Assembly: GCF_002835825.1 (NCBI RefSeq)
Contig: NZ_PIZH01000041.1
Coordinates: 1 to 9,448 of the forward strand
Direction: 5' to 3'
Length of the DNA: 9,448 bases
Origin: Methanoregula sp.
Lineage (GTDB): Archaea; Halobacteriota; Methanomicrobia; Methanomicrobiales; Methanospirillaceae
Of the stretch, positions 5,779-9,448 are shown piece after piece. Each line of letters starts with the position of its first letter. Position 1 is the first letter of the stretch. Under the pieces are notes generated by a model. It saw only the letters and a list, made by a program, of their open reading frames with translations, did no database searches and was not told the origin of the DNA. Both the position numbers and the translations under genes were made by a program.

Positions 5779-7581
5779 ATGGCGCTTTATCCGGTTCTTG
5801 CAGGCTTCTGTCTTGTGTCCGCGTTCATCACGTGCGCACTCGGTTTTTTTGTCTACGCAAAGGACCCGCGGTCACGGATCAACCAGCTCTTCCTGGTCGG
5901 CATGCTGGGGGGAACGTATTGGGCAATGGGGGAGTTCTTCTTCTGGCAGGCGGCATCGTATGACGCGGCGCTCTTCTGGCTGAAGGCGAGTGCCCTGTGG
6001 CCCCTCGTCATCGCCGTAACAACGCATTTTATCCTTGAATTCACGGAATACCCGTTTGCCAGAAAGACGAAGAACGCCCTCCTCATCCTCTGCCTCTACC
6101 TGCCGGCTTCCGCCATCACGTTCCTGGGCATTACCTCGGGTGCGTTGTATTCCGTGGTGTATCAGGAGGGCGCCGGTTTTGTATACGTAGCCGACATGAC
6201 AAGCCCGATCTACCCCCTGGTTGCGGTCTTTTCCGTGATCATCGTAATCTGGGCAGTACTCGCCTGTTCGGCTGCATGGCACCGGGCAAAGAGCGAGAAG
6301 CGGCGGCGCCACGTCCACCTTGTCTCCGGCGCGATCCTGTTCCCGATTGGTTTTGGCGTGGTCTCGGGCATCCTCCTCCCGTTCTCCGGCATCTTCATCC
6401 CCAATCTGGTCTTCATCGGAATGGCCCTGTTTGCTGCCACGATCACGTACGCCATCAGCAGGGTGGGGCTCTTCCAGCTCAGCACCGAGACCGCCCTCCC
6501 GTACATTCTCATGACCATGCCTGACGGCGTTATCGTCATCGCGATGGACGGCCTGATTATCTCCGCGAACGCATCGGCCGCCCGGATATTCGGGGTAGAC
6601 GAACGTTCCCTTCCCGGAAGAAGGGCAGCAGAGATCATTCCGGCACCGGCATACAGCACGTTCATGCAGGTGATCAGGGAAAAAGGATCCTGTTCCGACT
6701 ATGAGGTCACGCTGAATACCGGGACCGATGGTAGCGGCCGGCCGGACGAACGGGTCGTTGTCAGCATGGCCGGATCGCTTGTGCATGAGCCCGGGGAACT
6801 GCCTGCCGGTGTTGTCCTCATTGTCCGGGACATCAGCAACCGGAAACAGCAGCAGCACGCCCTCCAGATTGCAGGAGAGAAAATCTCGCTCATTGCCCGG
6901 CTGACCAGCCATGACATCAACAACCTCGTGACCGGTCTGTCCGGGTACCTGCTCCTGCTCGAAGACGTGGCAAATAAGCCCCCGGAGGACGGGTATCTCC
7001 GCACTGCGATCGAACTCTCGGAACGGATCAGCCAGAACCTCCGGTTCTCCAGCGACTTTTTGCATCTTGGAACCTACGAACCGGGCTGGCAGTCACTCAT
7101 GACTCTCGTTGCCGAGGCAACAAACAGCATCTCCTTTGGGAGTGTAAAGGTCACGGTGAATATCCCACCCGTCGAGATCTTTACTGACCCGCTCTCTGTC
7201 AAGGCGTTCTATAATCTTCTCGACAACGCTCTCCATCATGGGGAGCATCTCACAACCATTGGCATCTCTGCAGGGGAGAATGGCAATGAACTCACTATCG
7301 TGATCGAGGATGACGGAGGCGGTATTCCCGACGCGGAGAAGGAGCATATCTTCCAGTACGGGGTTGGGAAACGCACCGGCCTCGGCCTCTCGTTTGCCCG
7401 GACCATTCTCGAGGTCAGCGGGATCACGATTATCGAAAACGGCACGTTCGGTAAAGGCGCACGGTTCGAGATCCGGGTCCCTGCCGGGGCATGGAGGCCG
7501 GCACAACAAACGACATGGGGACAACAGGGAGAACCCGAACCGGCCGGGGCCGGAAAAGAGTGGGGAGAGAATCCCTTATAA
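5779..7581 (+). CDS. Sensor histidine kinase: 7TM, PAS, HisKA-like, HATPase
   Basis: A membrane sensor kinase of about 600 residues. Seven hydrophobic segments (about 3-27, 35-56, 63-88, 100-124, 144-168, 179-201, 208-228) match the N-terminal 7TM region found on many methanogen kinases. A PAS domain follows at about 238-355 (MPDGVIVIAMDG...ANASAARIFG to VLIVRDISNRK). The H-box is LTSHDINN with His378, the archaeal SHDINN style. The ATPase shows the N box NLLDNALHHG (about 479-488), the G1 box DDGGGIP (511-517) and the G2 GLGL (534-537). A low-complexity Gly/Pro/Glu tail ends it. No response regulator or HAMP is nearby, so it is an orphan kinase. The frame opens earlier (GTG 5698, ATG 5704), but those 27 codons are atypical and lie beside the promoter; no candidate start has a good ribosome site, so the ATG at 5779 just ahead of TM1 is a judgement. 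The 3' end overlaps the convergent wHTH gene by 6 nt. Confidence 0.88.
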   Translation: MALYPVLAGFCLVSAFITCALGFFVYAKDPRSRINQLFLVGMLGGTYWAMGEFFFWQAASYDAALFWLKASALWPLVIAVTTHFILEFTEYPFARKTKNALLILCLYLPASAITFLGITSGALYSVVYQEGAGFVYVADMTSPIYPLVAVFSVIIVIWAVLACSAAWHRAKSEKRRRHVHLVSGAILFPIGFGVVSGILLPFSGIFIPNLVFIGMALFAATITYAISRVGLFQLSTETALPYILMTMPDGVIVIAMDGLIISANASAARIFGVDERSLPGRRAAEIIPAPAYSTFMQVIREKGSCSDYEVTLNTGTDGSGRPDERVVVSMAGSLVHEPGELPAGVVLIVRDISNRKQQQHALQIAGEKISLIARLTSHDINNLVTGLSGYLLLLEDVANKPPEDGYLRTAIELSERISQNLRFSSDFLHLGTYEPGWQSLMTLVAEATNSISFGSVKVTVNIPPVEIFTDPLSVKAFYNLLDNALHHGEHLTTIGISAGENGNELTIVIEDDGGGIPDAEKEHIFQYGVGKRTGLGLSFARTILEVSGITIIENGTFGKGARFEIRVPAGAWRPAQQTTWGQQGEPEPAGAGKEWGENPL

Positions 7582-7851
7582 CCGGAATTCCGGCCCGGTG
7601 TCGAAAAGTTTCTGGTACAGAGAACTGAAGAGCGCGATATACTCCGCAGCTCGCGGTGCTGACTGGTACATCGCCCGGTCACCGGACTCGATTGGGGCAA
7701 GATACCCGCGTGCCACAAGGAACCGGAGATACTCCTGCCCGGTCTTTGAATTGAGATCGCAGCGGTTGATGATGGCCGTAAAAGATCGTGGGGATTTGCA
7801 GTACACGAGGATCTCCCAGTAGATCTCATACACTGTCCGCCTTCCGCTCAT
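7576..7851 (-). CDS. ArnR1-like / HTH_45 winged helix protein
   Basis: A 91-residue single winged helix DNA-binding protein of the archaeal type (COG3432/ArnR1-like). Helix 1 is TVYEIYWEILVYC; the helix-turn-helix SFTAIINRCDLNSKTGQEYLRFLVARGYL spans residues 23-51; the wing (about 52-63) ends in MYQSAPRA; and the C-terminal helix EYIALFSSLYQKLF would form the dimer. Two Cys residues (18 and 31) lie in the DNA-binding half. Its ATG overlaps the stop of the upstream membrane protein gene as ATGA, so the two are translated together and probably work together, with the membrane protein as a candidate sensor. The function of the regulated genes is unknown. The 3' end overlaps the histidine kinase gene on the opposite strand by 6 nt, so the two transcripts are convergent. 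Confidence 0.82.
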   Translation of the reverse strand: MSGRRTVYEIYWEILVYCKSPRSFTAIINRCDLNSKTGQEYLRFLVARGYLAPIESGDRAMYQSAPRAAEYIALFSSLYQKLFDTGPEFRL

Positions 7852-8486
7852 TGGTCATCCAGCCCCAGCGTCATTTTTAATGCGCATTCCGATGCTTCGA
7901 TCTCGGCGATGCGATGGTTCCATGCCGTGGCGAACCTCGTAACATAGTGCGAGGAGAGAAGGCTTGACACTACAATCGCAAGGGTGATTGCCTGCGCGAG
8001 GAGCATGACCCGGCTGTCCAGGGTAACGGAAAAACCGGATGTGGTGAGGGAGAATGCCTCAAGGCCGGTCACGATCCCGAGAACAAACACACAGAGTCCG
8101 CAGAGCGGGCCGATCAGGATGATCGTGCCAAGTGTCTTTCTGATGTCACGGTAGTAAGCCGCCATCTGCACGATCAGGCAGGTGAGGCGTTCATCCGAGA
8201 CCGCCGGACTTTCTCGTTCGAGCTGGTCCCTGATGGCTTTTTGGCCCCGGGAGATCCCGAGCGTGATGTGGAACACGCTGACCCCCAGGCCGAAGCAGAC
8301 CATGGCGATCGCCCCGGCGATAACCCGGAGTTCGGGAGATACGTGGCCCGCCGTGAGCCCGAGGACTGCTGCAATGATGTACAGGATCCCGGCCGCGCTC
8401 GCAACTGCGCCGATGATGAGGTTTGCTGACGTGACAAGCGAGAAATGCCGGATCTCTTTTGTGAACTGGCTCTGTGCTGGTTTCAT
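7848..8486 (-). CDS. Four-TM membrane protein, unknown function, coupled to wHTH
   Basis: A 212-residue protein that I do not recognise. Four hydrophobic segments are visible at about residues 18-44, 55-78, 119-145 and 160-187. Between TM2 and TM3 lies a charged, likely cytoplasmic loop (RGQKAIRDQLERESP...YYRDIRK), and a 25-residue charged tail follows TM4 (HRIAEIEASECALKMTLGLDDQ). The short N-terminus (MKPAQSQFTKEIRH) is polar, so both ends and the middle loop would face the cytoplasm. No catalytic motif is apparent. The ATG is 12 nt from the predicted transcription start of a TATA box at 8520-8528. The gene is first in a two-gene unit with the winged helix protein (ATGA overlap). A sensory or anchoring partner for that regulator is an inference from context only. 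Confidence 0.75.
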   Translation of the reverse strand: MKPAQSQFTKEIRHFSLVTSANLIIGAVASAAGILYIIAAVLGLTAGHVSPELRVIAGAIAMVCFGLGVSVFHITLGISRGQKAIRDQLERESPAVSDERLTCLIVQMAAYYRDIRKTLGTIILIGPLCGLCVFVLGIVTGLEAFSLTTSGFSVTLDSRVMLLAQAITLAIVVSSLLSSHYVTRFATAWNHRIAEIEASECALKMTLGLDDQ

Positions 8487-8519
8487 AGTTTACCGGCTTA
8501 TCTGTATTTTGGCGTTTTG

Positions 8520-8528
8520 CAAATAAAG
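8520..8528 (-). promoter_or_regulatory. TATA box of the 4-TM/wHTH unit
   Basis: The minus strand reads CTTTATTTG, centred about 38 nt before the ATG at 8486. It predicts transcription from about 8498 and a 12-nt leader. Confidence 0.4.
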
Positions 8529-8567
8529 AGCATGAAACTTAGTTACGTATCTTCATTATCTCGAGGA

Positions 8568-8629
8568 TCATCAGACCCGAGAGAAGAGAAGAACACATCA
8601 GGATTCTTCTCATTTCTCGGGATTGATGG
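8568..8629. repeat. Long imperfect inverted repeat / hairpin in the divergent spacer
   Basis: The inner arms 8576-8593 and 8604-8621 pair over 18 positions with one G-U and one A-A mismatch, around a 10-nt loop (CACATCAGGA). After an A-A mismatch the stem goes on for 7 more pairs (8568-8574 with 8623-8629, two G-U). In total 24 of 26 positions pair. One arm is almost pure purine (GAGAAGAGAAGAA). It lies between two divergent genes and is not downstream of any gene, so it is not a simple terminator. It could be a structured 5' leader of the SepCysS operon, a small RNA, or a remnant of a palindromic element. Confidence 0.7.
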
Positions 8630-8690
8630 AGTCATGAGACTCCCGGCAGAACCAGAGGTACTTAATTCCCCGGGCGTCTATACTTAAGCA

Positions 8691-8695
8691 GGTGA
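8691..8695 (+). promoter_or_regulatory. Ribosome binding site of the 60-residue protein
   Basis: GGTGA, 4 nt before the ATG at 8700. Together with the overlap with SepCysS it supports the small frame being a real gene. A weak TATA-like ACTTAATT (8660-8667) could drive transcription from about 8689. Confidence 0.4.
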
Positions 8696-8699
8696 ACCC

Positions 8700-8882
8700 A
8701 TGTCAAAACGGGCAGTCGACATGACCTTCCAGGCGATCTACACGCTGACGGACCTCCGCGTCCTCCTCCGAGAGACCGCTCCCATGCACGAGTTCGATGC
8801 GAACCAAAAAGAACAGGCACAACGTCTTCTCGAAAACCTCGAACGCCAGGTTGGCTCCCTGAAGCAGGAGATGCTGAAATGA
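8700..8882 (+). CDS. Small helical protein translationally coupled to SepCysS
   Basis: A 60-residue protein that I do not recognise from sequence alone. It is predicted to form two helices: about residues 7-25 (MTFQAIYTLTDLRVLLRETA) and a longer amphipathic or coiled-coil helix at 33-59 (NQKEQAQRLLENLERQV and on), joined by PMHEFDA. It has no membrane segment, Cys or catalytic motif. It has a GGTGA ribosome site, and its TGA overlaps the SepCysS ATG as ATGA; the SepCysS ribosome site AGGAG lies inside its last codons. The tight coupling suggests a partner of SepCysS. Known SepRS-SepCysS bridging protein SepCysE has a helical N-terminal domain, and some SepCysS enzymes are reported with helical N-terminal extensions. 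A stand-alone equivalent is my inference, not something the sequence proves. Confidence 0.72.
   Translation: MSKRAVDMTFQAIYTLTDLRVLLRETAPMHEFDANQKEQAQRLLENLERQVGSLKQEMLK
8866..8870 (+). promoter_or_regulatory. Ribosome binding site of SepCysS inside the upstream gene
   Basis: AGGAG ends 8 nt before the ATG at 8879 and sits within the coding sequence of the 60-residue protein. It decides the SepCysS start and points to coupled translation. Confidence 0.6.
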
Positions 8883-9448
8883 GGTGCGGGCAGGGCATCG
8901 AGGCCCGGCAGGTGGACGAGCTCTTCATCAACATCGACCCGATCCAGGCCGGCGGCCGGCTCACGGCCGATGCCATGAAAGCCGTTGTTGCGTATGGCGA
9001 CGGGTACTCGGTCTGCGACAACTGCCGGAAGCCCAACCGGCTCGACTATATCAGTAAGCCCCCCATCGCGGAGTTCCACAAGGACGTTGCGAAGTGGCTC
9101 AACATGGACGCGGTCCGGACCGTGCCCGGCGCCCGGCGCGGGTTCCAGGCCGTTGCGCACACGTACGTGAAGAAGGGCGACCCGGTGCTTCTCACCTCGC
9201 TCTCGCATTACACGGAGTTCCTCGCAGTGGAGGAGTCCGGCGGCGTTGCCCGCGAGATCCCGGCAAACGACCAGAAACTCGTCACGCCCGATGCAGCCGC
9301 GGAGAAGATCGAGGCCGTGAAACGCGAGTTCGGCAGGGCGCCCGTCCTTGCCTTCATCGACCATGTCGATTACCAGTTTGGCAATCTGCACGACGTTTTT
9401 GGCATCGCGAAGGTCTGCCACCAGTATGATGTCCCGATTGTCTACAAC
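8879..9448 (+). CDS. pscS: O-phosphoseryl-tRNA:Cys-tRNA synthase (SepCysS), 5' part
   Basis: A PLP-dependent enzyme that converts Sep-tRNA(Cys), made by SepRS, into Cys-tRNA(Cys) with a sulfur donor; in methanogens this is a route to cysteine and cysteinyl-tRNA. The first 190 residues are present, about half of the usual 370-400; the window end cuts the gene. Visible family motifs: FINIDPIQAGGRLT (16-29), GDGYSVCDNC (40-49) whose C46 and C49 match the catalytic CxxC cysteines, the VPGARRGFQAV cofactor-site segment, a HYTEF segment with the conserved His, and the FIDHVDYQFGNLHDV region with the Asp expected near the PLP ring nitrogen. The PLP lysine and third catalytic Cys lie beyond the window. 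The start is set by the AGGAG and the ATGA overlap with the upstream small gene. Confidence 0.95.
   Translation, partial: MRCGQGIEARQVDELFINIDPIQAGGRLTADAMKAVVAYGDGYSVCDNCRKPNRLDYISKPPIAEFHKDVAKWLNMDAVRTVPGARRGFQAVAHTYVKKGDPVLLTSLSHYTEFLAVEESGGVAREIPANDQKLVTPDAAAEKIEAVKREFGRAPVLAFIDHVDYQFGNLHDVFGIAKVCHQYDVPIVYN

Noticed and set aside
5872..7065. 397-residue open frame on the minus strand opposite the histidine kinase
   Set aside because: Same reason: a charged antisense frame of a membrane protein gene with clear kinase motifs on the other strand.
7582..7593. 12-bp perfect palindrome CCGGAATTCCGG at the convergent gene ends
   Set aside because: No T-run follows on either strand and it lies inside the last codons of the wHTH gene; a chance palindrome in GC-rich DNA is the simpler reading.

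Overview
The window is archaeal and most likely comes from a methanogen of the order Methanomicrobiales (Methanoregula-like); the family placement is inference. The supporting evidence is the start of a Sep-tRNA:Cys-tRNA synthase gene at the right edge (tRNA-dependent cysteine synthesis is characteristic of methanogens and relatives), an archaeal eIF1A, a CxxC-x17-CxxC mini zinc protein, an ArnR1-like winged helix protein, a 7TM-PAS histidine kinase with a methanogen-style H-box, TATA-like promoters and poly-T terminators. The DNA is moderately GC-rich and densely coding. I see no rRNA, tRNA, CRISPR array, insertion sequence or phage gene.

Layout from left to right. (1) Positions 83-1495 (+) encode a secreted lipoprotein made of three tandem Cache-type sensor domains and nothing else. 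(2) Three small or housekeeping genes lie on the minus strand: a TerB-like acidic helical protein (1754-2167), a 59-residue CxxC-x17-CxxC protein (2353-2532) and translation initiation factor aIF1A (2623 to about 3030). Each is followed by a T-rich stop. (3) A minus-strand gene string runs marR (5016-5471), MATE efflux pump (3626-5029) and a YedJ/YpgQ-type HD phosphohydrolase (3027-3614). The genes overlap or lie within 11 nt, and the HD stop codon overlaps the first ATG of the aIF1A frame. The marR promoter carries two GTTG...CAAC inverted repeats flanking a TATA-like box, which suggests autoregulation of the pump operon. (4) A 7TM-PAS-HisKA-HATPase sensor kinase (about 5779-7581, +) meets, tail to tail, a minus-strand pair: a 4-TM membrane protein (7848-8486) overlapping by ATGA with a winged helix protein (7576-7851). 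(5) At the right edge a 60-residue helical protein (8700-8882, +) overlaps by ATGA with the truncated SepCysS gene (8879 to the end). A long imperfect hairpin (8568-8629) sits in the divergent intergenic region upstream of it.

Reading the parts together: the centre looks like a drug- or metabolite-responsive export operon (MarR plus MATE) with an appended nucleotide-type HD hydrolase. The flanks carry signal-sensing modules (Cache lipoprotein, orphan sensor kinase, membrane protein plus wHTH pair). The right edge belongs to Cys-tRNA synthesis. The points most worth a second look are the small helical protein coupled to SepCysS, the hairpin ahead of it, and the unclear, possibly AUU, start codon of aIF1A.
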